DNA of 9,001 nt from an uncultured Pseudomonadales bacterium (GCA_947258895.1 CAMYKE010000083.1:1-9001); one strand, 5' to 3'; shown: positions 1-7,326, numbered from the stretch's first letter. The notes: generated by a model from the letters alone, not told the origin. Numbers and translations are program-made.

Positions 1-834
1 CCCGAGCCGCGCATTCGGGCTATCGATTACAATACGATTCAGAGAATTGGCCCGTGCGAAATTGCGCGCGGCGTAGATTCGGTATTTATTGAGGATCCGC
101 TCCTGCTCCAGCGGATTGGCGCCGAGCCGGCCATGCAGGCCCTCGGCAGGCAACTCGAAATCCTCCGGGATCACGATCCGCACCCGCTCCGGATCGATCT
201 CCGCGGAGATCGCCGAGTCCATGTTCTCGGTGATGGCCTTCAACGCCACCCAGCACCCGCTGTAGCGAGACAGTTCCCAGCCAAACACACCGAGGTCCAG
301 CACCTCCTGCACATTGGCCGGACACAACACCGGCATCGACGCGCCAATAAACATGTGCTCGCTCTGATGGGGCAAGGACGAGGACTTACAGGCATGATCG
401 TCGCCGGCCACCGCCAGTACCCCGCCATAGCGGGAACTGCCAAAAGCATTGCCGTGTTTCATCACATCCATGCTGCGATCGACTCCCGGGCCCTTGCCGT
501 ACCACATCGCAAAAACACCGTCATATCTGGCGCCAGGAAACAGGTTGGTTTGCTGGCTGCCCCATACCGCGGTAGCGGCCAGGTCTTCATTTACGCCAGG
601 CTGGAAATGGATATGATGTTGCTTGAGAAAGCGGTCCGCCGCCCACAATGCCTGGTCTAGTCCACCCAGCGGCGAGCCCCGGTAGCCGGAGATAAAACCC
701 GCGGTATTGAGCCCGGCGAGCCGGTCGCGCTGGTGCTGCAACATCGGCAGGCGCACCAGCGCCTCGATCCCGGTCATGTAGGCCCGGGCCGTATCCAAGG
801 CATATTTGTCATCGAGCGAGATACCCGTTTTCAT
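1..834 (-). CDS. Indolepyruvate:ferredoxin oxidoreductase-type 2-oxoacid oxidoreductase, N-terminal part (partial at window edge)
   Basis: This is the N-terminal 278 residues of what should be a protein of more than 1000 residues; the frame is open to base 1. Enzymes of this family oxidatively decarboxylate aryl or branched 2-oxoacids such as indolepyruvate to acyl-CoA in the cytoplasm, using thiamine diphosphate and Fe-S clusters with ferredoxin as acceptor. The visible part carries the family's early signature SGYRGSPLGGLD (about residues 49-60), followed by QPGVNEDLAATAVWG (about 78-92) and GDDHACKSSSLPHQSE (about 144-159), which belong to the pyrimidine-binding thiamine-diphosphate domain. 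The ATG at 834 was chosen because GGGAG (841-845) lies six bases upstream. The gene is divergent from the ydbH operon. The fused IorA/IorB architecture is inferred from family resemblance; the ferredoxin and gamma domains lie outside the window, so substrate specificity is unknown. Confidence 0.88.
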   Translation of the reverse strand, partial: MKTGISLDDKYALDTARAYMTGIEALVRLPMLQHQRDRLAGLNTAGFISGYRGSPLGGLDQALWAADRFLKQHHIHFQPGVNEDLAATAVWGSQQTNLFPGARYDGVFAMWYGKGPGVDRSMDVMKHGNAFGSSRYGGVLAVAGDDHACKSSSLPHQSEHMFIGASMPVLCPANVQEVLDLGVFGWELSRYSGCWVALKAITENMDSAISAEIDPERVRIVIPEDFELPAEGLHGRLGANPLEQERILNKYRIYAARNFARANSLNRIVIDSPNARLG

Positions 835-860
835 GTGGCGCTCCCAAGCGACGGTCAGTC

Positions 861-872
861 GTTATCGATAAC
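861..872. promoter_or_regulatory. Perfect 12-bp palindrome, candidate operator
   Basis: GTTATCGATAAC is a perfect palindrome 27 bases upstream of the start of the oxidoreductase gene. Two more GTTAT words follow directly (about 874-884), so the same half-site occurs three times within about 25 bases. The position fits an operator overlapping the minus-strand promoter, but no regulator is encoded next to it. The rest of 835-1076 is AT-rich around 951-976. I could not settle on a clear -35/-10 pair for either gene there. Confidence 0.35.
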
Positions 873-1076
873 CGTTATTGTTATGACTCTGCTAATTCAC
901 TTTTATTGCATTTATTTGCGGCACGAGGGTGCGGCGCGCTGTTCGCGAGCATATTTATTCTATTTATATATCAATAAGGCTGGATCTGGCGCCCCGGGGT
1001 CAATCATCGGCACAGCTTCCTGACCGGAACCGCAAACGTTCTGAACAATAAATCACGATATAAAGCTGGACATCCT

Positions 1077-2201
1077 GTGCTTAAACGCCTGGCAATCGCC
1101 AGCCTGTTGGTCATCCTGCTAGTGCTGGTCGGGGGCTATTCGAGCTGGCCCTATTGGACTCCGTCCGTGCTGCGTGCGATCGCCGCGGACTATTCCATTG
1201 AGCTCACCCGGGTGGCTATCTCCCGCCCCACGCTCCGCTCGATTACGATCAGTGACCTGACTGCCAGACACCTCGATACCGGTAGTAGCCTGGACGCCCC
1301 GCTGGTGATCGTCAATTTCCACCCGGCAATGCTAATACGGGGCGAACTGGAATCGCTACTGGCACCGCGGGTGACAGTCAATCTCCAGGGGGCACCCGTA
1401 CCGCCATCCGCTCACCCGCAACGCACACGACCCGCGTCTACGTCGCTGACCCTGCCGGCCGTAACGCCCGGTGTCCTGCTTTCCCGATTGCCCATGGCAA
1501 GCCTGGCGGTAGAATCCCTGCAGATCAACGCGCCGCTCCCCGACCGCTACGGGCGACTGGCCGGTACGCTGCGCCTTGACAGGGATGAGCTTGCCGTAAA
1601 CCTCCGCGAAGAGACGGCTGCCGGGCTCGAACTGGCGCTCCTGCTCAACCGGGAAAACATCATACAGACGACAATAAGACTGGACAGCACACCGGTGGTG
1701 CGGCTCGAAGGGAGCGTTACGGAAACCGCGGCTCAGCAACAGTTCGCCGGGGAACTGGAGATCGCGCTGGGAGCCACTGCCGGGTTGCTGCAGCCATTCG
1801 GCCTGGTGCCAGCCGGCGCGCACCTGTCCGGCCAACTACTGGCCGACTGGCAAATGCCCCTCCCGGGAGTTATCGCAGAAGAAACGCTGCAGCAACTGCA
1901 GCTCTCCGGGCAGTTTAATAGTAGCGGAACAATCCGCGTGACCGGCGCGCTGGATAGCACTGAATTCCAGTTGCGCGGCGTTCTCCAGTTGACCGCCGCG
2001 GAACTGTTCATTCAGGCAGGGGAAATCCATCTGTCCGGCTCATGGGCAAGCCCCGCCGTGCTTGCCGACTTCCATCCCGAACTTGGAACCACACCACTTG
2101 CCACCGTGCTTGCTATTAATCCCGGCGCACGGATTCGAGTGGCCCGTGCCTCGGGGAAACTTGCAGCGGATGCTGTTTCCGGCCGTTTGACAATTATTTG
2201 A
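1077..2201 (+). CDS. ydbH: YdbH-like AsmA-family envelope protein, N-terminal half (split gene)
   Basis: A 374-residue product starts at GTG 1077, with GGA (1068-1070) six bases upstream. Residues about 5-25 form one hydrophobic segment after a basic start (MLKRLAIASLLVILLVLVGG), which fits an inner-membrane anchor. The rest is low-complexity, beta-rich, Leu/Thr/Gly sequence typical of AsmA-like bridge proteins. In Enterobacteria YdbH is a single protein of roughly 880 residues that acts redundantly with TamB and YhdP in moving phospholipids to the outer membrane. Here the frame stops at 2199-2201, about halfway, and the sequence continues in another frame at 2198. The two halves add up to 797 residues. 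The identity rests on the downstream half and on the ynbE and ydbL neighbours, since this half alone has few diagnostic motifs. Either a frameshift or a true split could explain the break. Confidence 0.75.
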   Translation: MLKRLAIASLLVILLVLVGGYSSWPYWTPSVLRAIAADYSIELTRVAISRPTLRSITISDLTARHLDTGSSLDAPLVIVNFHPAMLIRGELESLLAPRVTVNLQGAPVPPSAHPQRTRPASTSLTLPAVTPGVLLSRLPMASLAVESLQINAPLPDRYGRLAGTLRLDRDELAVNLREETAAGLELALLLNRENIIQTTIRLDSTPVVRLEGSVTETAAQQQFAGELEIALGATAGLLQPFGLVPAGAHLSGQLLADWQMPLPGVIAEETLQQLQLSGQFNSSGTIRVTGALDSTEFQLRGVLQLTAAELFIQAGEIHLSGSWASPAVLADFHPELGTTPLATVLAINPGARIRVARASGKLAADAVSGRLTII

Positions 2202-3469
2202 TCCCGCTCTTGAAACTTACCTGTGACGGTATTTCCGGGCTAGCGATAGGCTTGCACTCAACCACGATCGATAGCGCGGAATGCATGCTGGGTGATCACA
2301 GCGTTAGCAGCCCGCCACTGCAAATAGGGCTTTCGCGAGGAACGCTCAAACTGCAGGATGTGGCATTCACCTATGCAGATCCCGGACAATCACTCGCGGC
2401 AATCAACGCGCATCTCGAGGCCATCACCCTGAGTCGAGAGCAATTTAACCTCTTGCCAGTCAGCCTGGAAGCAACCATGACGCTGCGCGGCGACACGCTG
2501 AACGGCAGTTTTACCGCCGCGAACCGTAACGGGCTGCTCACTACGGAAGGCGAGTTCAGCCACGACCTTGGCACCGGTGCCGGCCGGCTTGCCGCAGCCA
2601 CGCACTCGGTGGTATTAGCCAACCGGGACGTCTACCTGCCACAAATCATCGCCCCACTGCCGGTTCCTGTCGATGTAACCAGCGGCCGCTTCCAGGTAAC
2701 GTCCACGCTGGCCTGGGATGCCGAAGGTACCGAGATCGACAGCAAGATGGCCGATTCTTCCGTCCGCGAAGCGGCAGTTGAAAAGACAGTCGAATTACAG
2801 GGTCAACTCTGGCGGAGAGCTATTGACGCAGCAGATGCGGGAATCCAGGCCGCCAACACCCGGTTCGGGCTGGCCCTGAAAGACTCTACACTCGTGGTCC
2901 GTGATTTTCGTAGCGAACTTTTGGGCGGCGAGATCAGTCAAAAGCGCATAGAATACGACTGGAGCCGGCCGGAAAATCATGTCGTGGTCAATCTGCACGG
3001 TATCCAACTGGCGGAAGTACTTAACCTGGAACGCGGCATAACCGGCACCGGCACTCTTGGCGGACAACTGCCATTTATCATCAGCGATTCGGGTCTGCGA
3101 ATAGAGCACGGCGGGATCAGCGCCCGCTCACCGGGAGGGATTATCCGGTATGTTTCCGACGCGCCTGTCGGCGGTGCCGCGACAAGCGCCGGATTGCAAC
3201 TGACGCTGGATGCGCTGCGCAATTTTCACTACCAAGTGCTCACAGCACAGGTTGCATACAGTACAATCGGGGACCTTACCCTCAAAGTCGTGTTGCAGGG
3301 TCGCAACCCGGATCTCGAGGAAAAACGGCCCTTTCATTTCAACCTGACGCTGACTGAAAACATTCCGATGCTGCTAAAAAGCTTGCAACTTACCAACAAA
3401 ATCAGCGACGATCTCGATAGACGCATCAAGGATTTTTACTCCACCAAGCCACAGGAAGCACCGCAATGA
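2198..3469 (+). CDS. ydbH: YdbH-like AsmA-family protein, C-terminal half (split gene)
   Basis: A 423-residue frame continues YdbH. Its last 120 residues carry the recognisable YdbH/DUF (PF11739) end: a stretch reading LDALRNFHYQ, then GDLTLKVVLQGRNPD, then PFHFNLTLTENIPMLLKSL. This half should form the periplasmic end of the bridge, which in E. coli contacts the YnbE lipoprotein. The only start near the previous stop is a TTG at 2198 that overlaps the upstream TGA as TTGA, in the -1 frame. There is no convincing Shine-Dalgarno sequence before it. The frame is open back to 2120. The half has no signal peptide or membrane segment of its own, so made separately it would stay in the cytoplasm. 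That argues for a frameshift (real or a sequencing error) rather than a working two-gene arrangement. The stop overlaps the ynbE start as ATGA. Confidence 0.78.
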   Translation: MIPLLKLTCDGISGLAIGLHSTTIDSAECMLGDHSVSSPPLQIGLSRGTLKLQDVAFTYADPGQSLAAINAHLEAITLSREQFNLLPVSLEATMTLRGDTLNGSFTAANRNGLLTTEGEFSHDLGTGAGRLAAATHSVVLANRDVYLPQIIAPLPVPVDVTSGRFQVTSTLAWDAEGTEIDSKMADSSVREAAVEKTVELQGQLWRRAIDAADAGIQAANTRFGLALKDSTLVVRDFRSELLGGEISQKRIEYDWSRPENHVVVNLHGIQLAEVLNLERGITGTGTLGGQLPFIISDSGLRIEHGGISARSPGGIIRYVSDAPVGGAATSAGLQLTLDALRNFHYQVLTAQVAYSTIGDLTLKVVLQGRNPDLEEKRPFHFNLTLTENIPMLLKSLQLTNKISDDLDRRIKDFYSTKPQEAPQ

Positions 3470-3684
3470 AGCGCAACATTCCTACTCGTGCCCGCTCAAA
3501 TCCGGGAGTGTTTCCCGCCTTACTGGTTGCCGGTTTGTGGCTGCAGGGGTGCACGCCCACCGTCAAGGTAGCGACCGAGGACCCGATCACTATTAATCTC
3601 AATGTTAATATTAAACACGAAATCCTGGTGAAAGTGGACAAAGACCTTGATTCGGTATTCTCCGAGGACAGCGGCCTGTTTTAG
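3466..3684 (+). CDS. ynbE: YnbE-family outer-membrane lipoprotein
   Basis: A 72-residue protein with a basic N terminus, a hydrophobic stretch and a lipobox LQGC at residues 26-29, so Cys29 is the predicted lipidated residue. Thr30 follows, not Asp, which favours sorting to the outer membrane. The mature part (TPTVKVATEDPITINLNVNIKHE...) is the conserved YnbE family (PF13617) core. In E. coli YnbE partners YdbH to complete a bridge between the inner and outer membranes. The ATG overlaps the ydbH stop as ATGA, and AGGA (3453-3456) lies nine bases upstream, so translation is probably coupled. The signal region is longer and more polar at its start (MKRNIPTRARSNPG) than in short YnbE proteins. 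Confidence 0.9.
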   Translation: MKRNIPTRARSNPGVFPALLVAGLWLQGCTPTVKVATEDPITINLNVNIKHEILVKVDKDLDSVFSEDSGLF

Positions 3685-3738
3685 CCAACCGCTACCACAT
3701 CCAATTCATCACCAGCAACTTTCAAGGGAGCAGCCCTG

Positions 3739-4071
3739 ATGATCCAACTACTGCGTAATGGCCTCGTATTGCTCGCATTGCTATTCTCCGTCAGCACCTT
3801 CGCCCTCACTCTGCAGCAAGCTAAAAACGAAGGGCTGGTAGGCGAACAGGCTGACGGCTATCTCGGTATTGTTGGCAAGGAAACGGCAGACGTCAGGACA
3901 CTGGTTGACGATATCAATCGCAAACGGCGCGCCGCCTACCAGAATATCGCCACCAGGAACAATACCGATTTACACGCAGTCGAACAGGTAGCCGGCCAGA
4001 AAGCGATTGGCATGACTGCCAGTGGACAGTACGTGAAACCGCACTCAGGCGCGTGGCGTCAAGTCCCCTGA
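3739..4071 (+). CDS. ydbL: YdbL-family periplasmic protein (DUF1318)
   Basis: A 110-residue protein of the YdbL/DUF1318 family (PF07027). A signal peptide is evident: hydrophobic residues about 5-18 followed by STFA, with likely cleavage after Ala22. The mature protein shows the family pattern EGLVGEQADGYLG (residues 31-43), a basic helix around INRKRRAAYQ (59-68) and the C-terminal MTASGQYVKPHSGAW (92-106). YdbL is known as the third member of the ydbH-ynbE-ydbL operon and is thought to modulate YnbE-YdbH assembly in the periplasm. AAGGGAG at 3724-3730 is a strong ribosome binding site eight bases before the ATG. The 54-base gap after ynbE contains no promoter I can support, so it is most likely cotranscribed as the last gene of the operon. 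Confidence 0.9.
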   Translation: MIQLLRNGLVLLALLFSVSTFALTLQQAKNEGLVGEQADGYLGIVGKETADVRTLVDDINRKRRAAYQNIATRNNTDLHAVEQVAGQKAIGMTASGQYVKPHSGAWRQVP

Positions 4072-4079
4072 CCTGAACG

Positions 4080-4112
4080 CCAGCGCTGTCTCAGTAGCGG
4101 AGGTGCCGCTGG
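4080..4112 (+). terminator. Weak hairpin after ydbL, possible terminator
   Basis: CCAGCG (4080-4085) can pair with CGCTGG (4107-4112), enclosing an alternative inner stem AGCGG/CCGCT (4096-4100 with 4106-4110). It lies just after the ydbL stop, as a terminator would. It lacks an adjacent U-run: the nearest is TTTT at 4127-4130. It is therefore at best a poor intrinsic terminator. Confidence 0.22.
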
Positions 4113-4310
4113 TTGTCGGTTGTCGGTTTTGGGACGCAATCGCACATGCGACTGACAGCGCCGGAGCAGGCGTGATGATCTTGCACGACTGGCAATGCGG
4201 CCTGGGAGTAGAAGCGGGCGGAAGGCTGGTGAGATATAAGTATACTGGTAACGGATGCCAAGCGACTCGACAACCAGTCCCTGTTATTTCGCAAAGCTGA
4301 AAAATAAAAA

Positions 4311-4437
4311 ACCAATGCACGTCCGTCACCCTTTCCATTTGGCAGTTTACATTTTTCCTTGATCCTTGTGGCTGATCCAATTCCCTGAATTGCCACTGAA
4401 ATATAAAAGCCAACCGGTTGTAAGGGCATGCATTGGT
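4311..4437. repeat. Imperfect 14-bp inverted repeat flanking a 99-bp spacer
   Basis: Bases 4311-4324 (ACCAATGCACGTCC) match the reverse complement of 4424-4437 at 12 of 14 positions, including nine uninterrupted outer bases. The spacer contains CAATTC-CCT-GAATTG (4378-4392) and the perfect palindrome CAACCGGTTG (4411-4420). This could be a small mobile-element remnant or a folded transcript end. No convincing target-site duplication is visible beyond a trivial AA. Confidence 0.35.
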
Positions 4438-4447
4438 AACGCCAATG
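4431..4447. repeat. Small dyad CATTGG/CCAATG
   Basis: CATTGG (4431-4436) and CCAATG (4442-4447) are exact inverted copies with a five-base loop. They sit on top of the right arm of the longer inverted repeat, and TGGTAAC is repeated here with a 12-base period (4434 and 4446). The function is unknown. Confidence 0.35.
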
Positions 4448-4532
4448 GTAACTCACTTCCGGTATATCGCAATACGGAATAACACCTAGCCCGCGGCCGT
4501 CACCACTATCGCATCAAATCCAGGCGAACGCC

Positions 4533-4549
4533 GGCAAAACCGGTTTGCC
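4533..4549. repeat. Dyad GGCAAA/TTTGCC around ACCGG
   Basis: GGCAAA (4533-4538) and TTTGCC (4544-4549) form a six-base-pair stem with loop ACCGG. The site lies about 80 bases downstream of the response-regulator stop on the minus strand. It shares the AACCGGTT core with the palindrome at 4411-4420. It has no U-tract on either strand, so I list it as a dyad rather than a terminator. Confidence 0.35.
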
Positions 4550-4627
4550 CGGAAATCCGCGAGCTACCGCCCGGCAATTCGGCTATGCGACGCTCCTGCG
4601 CGCTCTGCAAAATACAGGCACCGCCCC

Positions 4628-5236
4628 CTAATTCTCCTGCGCCACGGCAATCCTGACGATCTGGGATAAACTGGTGGCTTCCAGCTTGCGCATAATATGA
4701 GCCCGGTGAACCTCGGTGGTGCGTACACTAATGCCCAGCTCGCGGGCGATGACCTTATTGGCTGCGCCATCTGCGAGCAGAGTGAAGACCTCTTTTTCAC
4801 GAGGTGTCAATGTCTCGATCAGCTTGGTCTTGCGTCTCGTGTCTGCCAGTTTGTCGAGCTTTTCATGCTGATTGGCCAACGCCGTGCCAATACTGTCAAT
4901 CAGGACATCGTCACGAAATGGTTTCTGCAGAAAATCGACAGCCCCCCTCTTCATCGCCTGTACCGCCATCGAAACGTTGCCATGGCCGGTAATAAATATC
5001 ACCGGGATATCAATTCCTCGCTCTGCCAGTTCTTTCTGCATCTCCATGCCATCCATGCCCGGCATCATGATGTCGAGCAGCAGGCAGGCATTGATGGGTT
5101 CCCGGTAGCCAGCGAAAAAGTCATCCGCTGATGCGAAGCCCTCATTCCGATAGCCGGCCGTACTCAGCAAAACCATTATCGCTTCCAGAACACCGGGATC
5201 ATCGTCCACAACATATACGAGTCCATCTTGTCGCAT
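4628..5236 (-). CDS. FixJ/NarL-type two-component response regulator
   Basis: A 202-residue cytoplasmic response regulator. The receiver domain spans about residues 5-120, with the acidic cluster DDD (11-13), phospho-acceptor Asp55 in LLLDIMMPGMDG, Thr83 in FITGH and Lys105 in LQKPF. The LuxR-type helix-turn-helix follows at about 140-198 (LTPREKEVFTLL...NKVIARELGISVRTTEVHRAHIMRKL). The combined length and the TTEVHRA recognition helix place it with FixJ, TodT and StyR-like regulators. The ATG is three bases after the kinase stop, with GGAG seven bases upstream inside the kinase 3' end, so both are surely one transcript. All residues needed for phosphorylation are present. Its DNA target cannot be deduced from the window. 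Confidence 0.93.
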   Translation of the reverse strand: MRQDGLVYVVDDDPGVLEAIMVLLSTAGYRNEGFASADDFFAGYREPINACLLLDIMMPGMDGMEMQKELAERGIDIPVIFITGHGNVSMAVQAMKRGAVDFLQKPFRDDVLIDSIGTALANQHEKLDKLADTRRKTKLIETLTPREKEVFTLLADGAANKVIARELGISVRTTEVHRAHIMRKLEATSLSQIVRIAVAQEN

Positions 5237-5239
5237 GAT

Positions 5240-7180
5240 CTATCTCCGCTCCGTAAACAATGTAAAGTGCACCGAACTGCTCGTCACCGAACCCGGGGGC
5301 TCCTTGACGGCCCAAATTTTCCCCCCGTGCGCATCTACGATGGATTTACAGACTGACAAGCCCATGCCCATTGGATTTTCCCTGTGCGCAAAAGGGGTAT
5401 AACTGTTGCTTTCGAAATTGAAGTCATATTCACCACTGCCCGAATCCGCCACCACCACCTCGATCATGCGTTCATTGTATCCGCTTGTGGTCACTGAAAT
5501 CTTGCGCTCCTTTGCATCCTCGCTATGATGGAGCGCATTGCGAAGCAGGTTAAACATTACCTGCTGCAATTGAATCTTGTCAAAGCTCGCGGGAGGGAGT
5601 TCCTGGTCCAGCGAGGAGTGTATCGTAACACCAGCGGTGATCGACTCGGGAAGCGCCATGTCTACCGAATTACGAATGAGTCGGTTTATGTCCAGCGCGG
5701 TTTCATGAAGCGGCCCGTTTTCAAGATAATCGCGCATGTTCTTGATGATTTCGCCTGCCCGCTCGGCCTCGCCAACCAGCTTGCCGATAATCTCGCTCAA
5801 CCGGGTCGACTGGCCGTTCACCGATTGTGAGCCGTCTGCCCCCGCCTCCAGGGTACGACGACACGCATAACCGTAACTCATAATTGCGACGAGCGGCTGA
5901 TTTAGCTCATGCGCCAGCGATGTTCCCAGTTCCCCCAGCGCACTAATGCGCGTACCCCTGAGCAGGTCCTGCTGTAACCGGTGCAGGTCATAATCAGATT
6001 GAATGCCGTCACAGGCGATCCCCAGCAAATCACCCAGCGACTGGATATATTCCAGGTCATCCGCGCTCAATATCGATTCCGGCCCTGACAGCACAACAAT
6101 GATGCCGAAGCGCTGCTCCTGTCCCTCGATGGCAACCGCGACGCCTTGCGTAACGGAAGCCGGAAGGCAATTGCCCAGTTCATCCAACCAGCCGTTGGCG
6201 TGGATATCCTCCGCATAGGTTACCGATCTGGAGAACAACATCGCCGCGCCTTTCGAGCCCTCCACGGCGCTCATTCTAGCCCCGCCAACCAGGGCGCGGT
6301 TCATGCCCTGTACCGCGCGTAAAACCAGCTGCCGCTCGTCAGGCTCATAGTTAAATACAGCGACAGAGGTGACCGGGAGCGTCCTCGATAAAAAGTCTGC
6401 TGTATTCTGCATGGCCTCATCCCGGCTCCTGAGCCAGAGCATCTGTGCCGCCAGCTGATACAGGGTTGACAATCGCTGCCGCTGTCTTAGTTCCTTCAGT
6501 AGTACCGCGTCCAGTTTCGAATTGGCGCCTTCAAGCCGGCGCCGGTCAGCCACGATACGCCGTTCCATGGGCAGCAGGATAAACAGGCCGCTTAGCGTAA
6601 GGACCAGCAGAACGGAACCGTTGATCCACAGGGTCAATTGCTCCAGCCGGTAAATGCTCTGCTCCCCTTCGCGCTGGTACGCGGAGGCAACCTTATCCAG
6701 ACTGATCAACATGTCGCCATTGTTGGCCAGGATGTACTGGTAGTCGGTATTGCCGGGGGTCAACTCGGCGTCGGGAGCCGCCAGCAGCGACCGCGCATGG
6801 TGCAGGATGTCATGCAAGCGTCGATGCACGGAAACCGGCTCGCTCAGATACAGAGCCTCGAGCTCGTCCGGTAGCATCCCGAACTCCCCCAGCAATCGCT
6901 CATGGCCTCGTTCCTGCTCGTCAACGACTACCTGCAGCCTGGCACGCAACTCGCCCCGCAAACGGGCATTGTCTGCAAACACCAGCGCATTGCTTAACTC
7001 GCCAATCTGCAAGTTCAGGGCGCGCTGCCTGCCGGCCAGGTTCAGCTTGACTGCGTTGTTCTCAATTCGATACATACTGCGGGACAAGATCCAGGAATCT
7101 ACTCCGACACTGATTGCCGCGATGAGGAATAACGCCAGCATATAACTGGCGCGCACCTGGTTTTTAAACACCTTTTTCAA
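5240..7180 (-). CDS. Membrane sensor histidine kinase with PilJ/NarX-like sensor and GAF domain
   Basis: From TTG 7180 the product has 646 residues. A basic start is followed by membrane segment 1 (about 13-32), then a periplasmic all-helical domain (about 40-155) opening with LNLAGRQRALNLQIGEL (46-62), the signature of the PilJ N-terminal/NarX-like family. Membrane segment 2 is at about 184-203, followed by a coiled linker and a GAF-like domain (about 240-395). The kinase core has His424 in LAHELNQPL, N-box Asn544/Asn548 in NLLRNALHHSE, DSGSG (from Asp579) and GMGLSVCKSIVDAHGG. The HELNQPL H-box is typical of FixL/DctB-like kinases. An in-frame GTG at 7285 would add 35 residues but has no ribosome binding site and puts a polar, Cys/Pro-rich tail before the first membrane helix. 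The TTG overlaps the stop of a small upstream ORF as TTGA. The signal is unknown: NarX homologues sense nitrate, but that cannot be transferred here. Confidence 0.88.
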   Translation of the reverse strand: MKKVFKNQVRASYMLALFLIAAISVGVDSWILSRSMYRIENNAVKLNLAGRQRALNLQIGELSNALVFADNARLRGELRARLQVVVDEQERGHERLLGEFGMLPDELEALYLSEPVSVHRRLHDILHHARSLLAAPDAELTPGNTDYQYILANNGDMLISLDKVASAYQREGEQSIYRLEQLTLWINGSVLLVLTLSGLFILLPMERRIVADRRRLEGANSKLDAVLLKELRQRQRLSTLYQLAAQMLWLRSRDEAMQNTADFLSRTLPVTSVAVFNYEPDERQLVLRAVQGMNRALVGGARMSAVEGSKGAAMLFSRSVTYAEDIHANGWLDELGNCLPASVTQGVAVAIEGQEQRFGIIVVLSGPESILSADDLEYIQSLGDLLGIACDGIQSDYDLHRLQQDLLRGTRISALGELGTSLAHELNQPLVAIMSYGYACRRTLEAGADGSQSVNGQSTRLSEIIGKLVGEAERAGEIIKNMRDYLENGPLHETALDINRLIRNSVDMALPESITAGVTIHSSLDQELPPASFDKIQLQQVMFNLLRNALHHSEDAKERKISVTTSGYNERMIEVVVADSGSGEYDFNFESNSYTPFAHRENPMGMGLSVCKSIVDAHGGKIWAVKEPPGSVTSSSVHFTLFTERR

Positions 7181-7317
7181 CGCAGTGCCCCGGAGCCTGC
7201 CCGTACATTTGCCCTGTAAAAGTGACCGAGCGTCTGGAATAACAGGGGTTCCGGGTGTTGAAAGACAGGGGAAGGTGCTGCACACGAGAATGAATCGAAA
7301 ATTCCGTCAGCACCCAT
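7177..7317 (-). CDS. Small 46-codon ORF upstream of and coupled to the kinase (unknown)
   Basis: I do not recognise this protein. It begins MGADGIFDSFSC and ends AGSGALR, with no signal peptide or membrane helix. Three things favour translation. AAGGAG (7327-7332) is the best ribosome binding site near the kinase and lies nine bases before the ATG at 7317. Two further in-frame ATGs (7323, 7326) sit too close to it. Its TGA (7177-7179) overlaps the kinase TTG (7178-7180). It may be a leader peptide that sets kinase translation through termination-reinitiation. The alternative is that it is a chance frame and the kinase starts further upstream or downstream. Confidence 0.4.
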   Translation of the reverse strand: MGADGIFDSFSCAAPSPVFQHPEPLLFQTLGHFYRANVRAGSGALR

Positions 7318-7326
7318 GCTCATCAT

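Larger units (their letters stand above)
4072..4627. other. Convergent intergenic region without a supported gene
   Basis: These 556 bases separate the ends of ydbL (plus) and the response regulator (minus). Short frames exist on both strands (for example 4103-4300 plus, and 4045-4413 and 4091-4456 minus), but none resembles a known protein or has a good ribosome binding site, and the two minus frames overlap each other. The region holds a tandem GGTTGTC doublet (4111-4124) and three TGGTAAC words (4246, 4434, 4446). It also has several small dyads, listed separately. No hairpin with a proper U-tract was found for either converging operon. Confidence 0.6.

Noticed and set aside
133..1023. Plus-strand open frames of 175 and 96 codons (133-660 and 733-1023)
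   Set aside because: The first lies antisense to the clearly recognisable oxidoreductase and the second runs from it into the intergenic region. Their products are His/Arg-rich without family motifs, as expected for shadow frames.
2185..2201. Programmed -1 ribosomal frameshift joining the two ydbH halves
   Set aside because: The zero-frame codons ATT ATT TGA do not form an X XXY YYZ slippery heptamer, and I saw no clear stimulatory hairpin immediately downstream. A simple indel or coupled restart explains the data as well.
4301..4312. A-rich run (AAAAATAAAAAA) as a U-tract of a minus-strand terminator
   Set aside because: On the minus strand it gives a T-rich stretch, but no stable hairpin directly precedes it, and it is over 300 bases beyond the response-regulator stop.
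4045..4456. Overlapping minus-strand frames of about 120 codons (4045-4413, 4091-4456) and a plus-strand frame at 4103-4300
   Set aside because: They overlap each other in different frames, have no convincing ribosome binding site and resemble no known protein.
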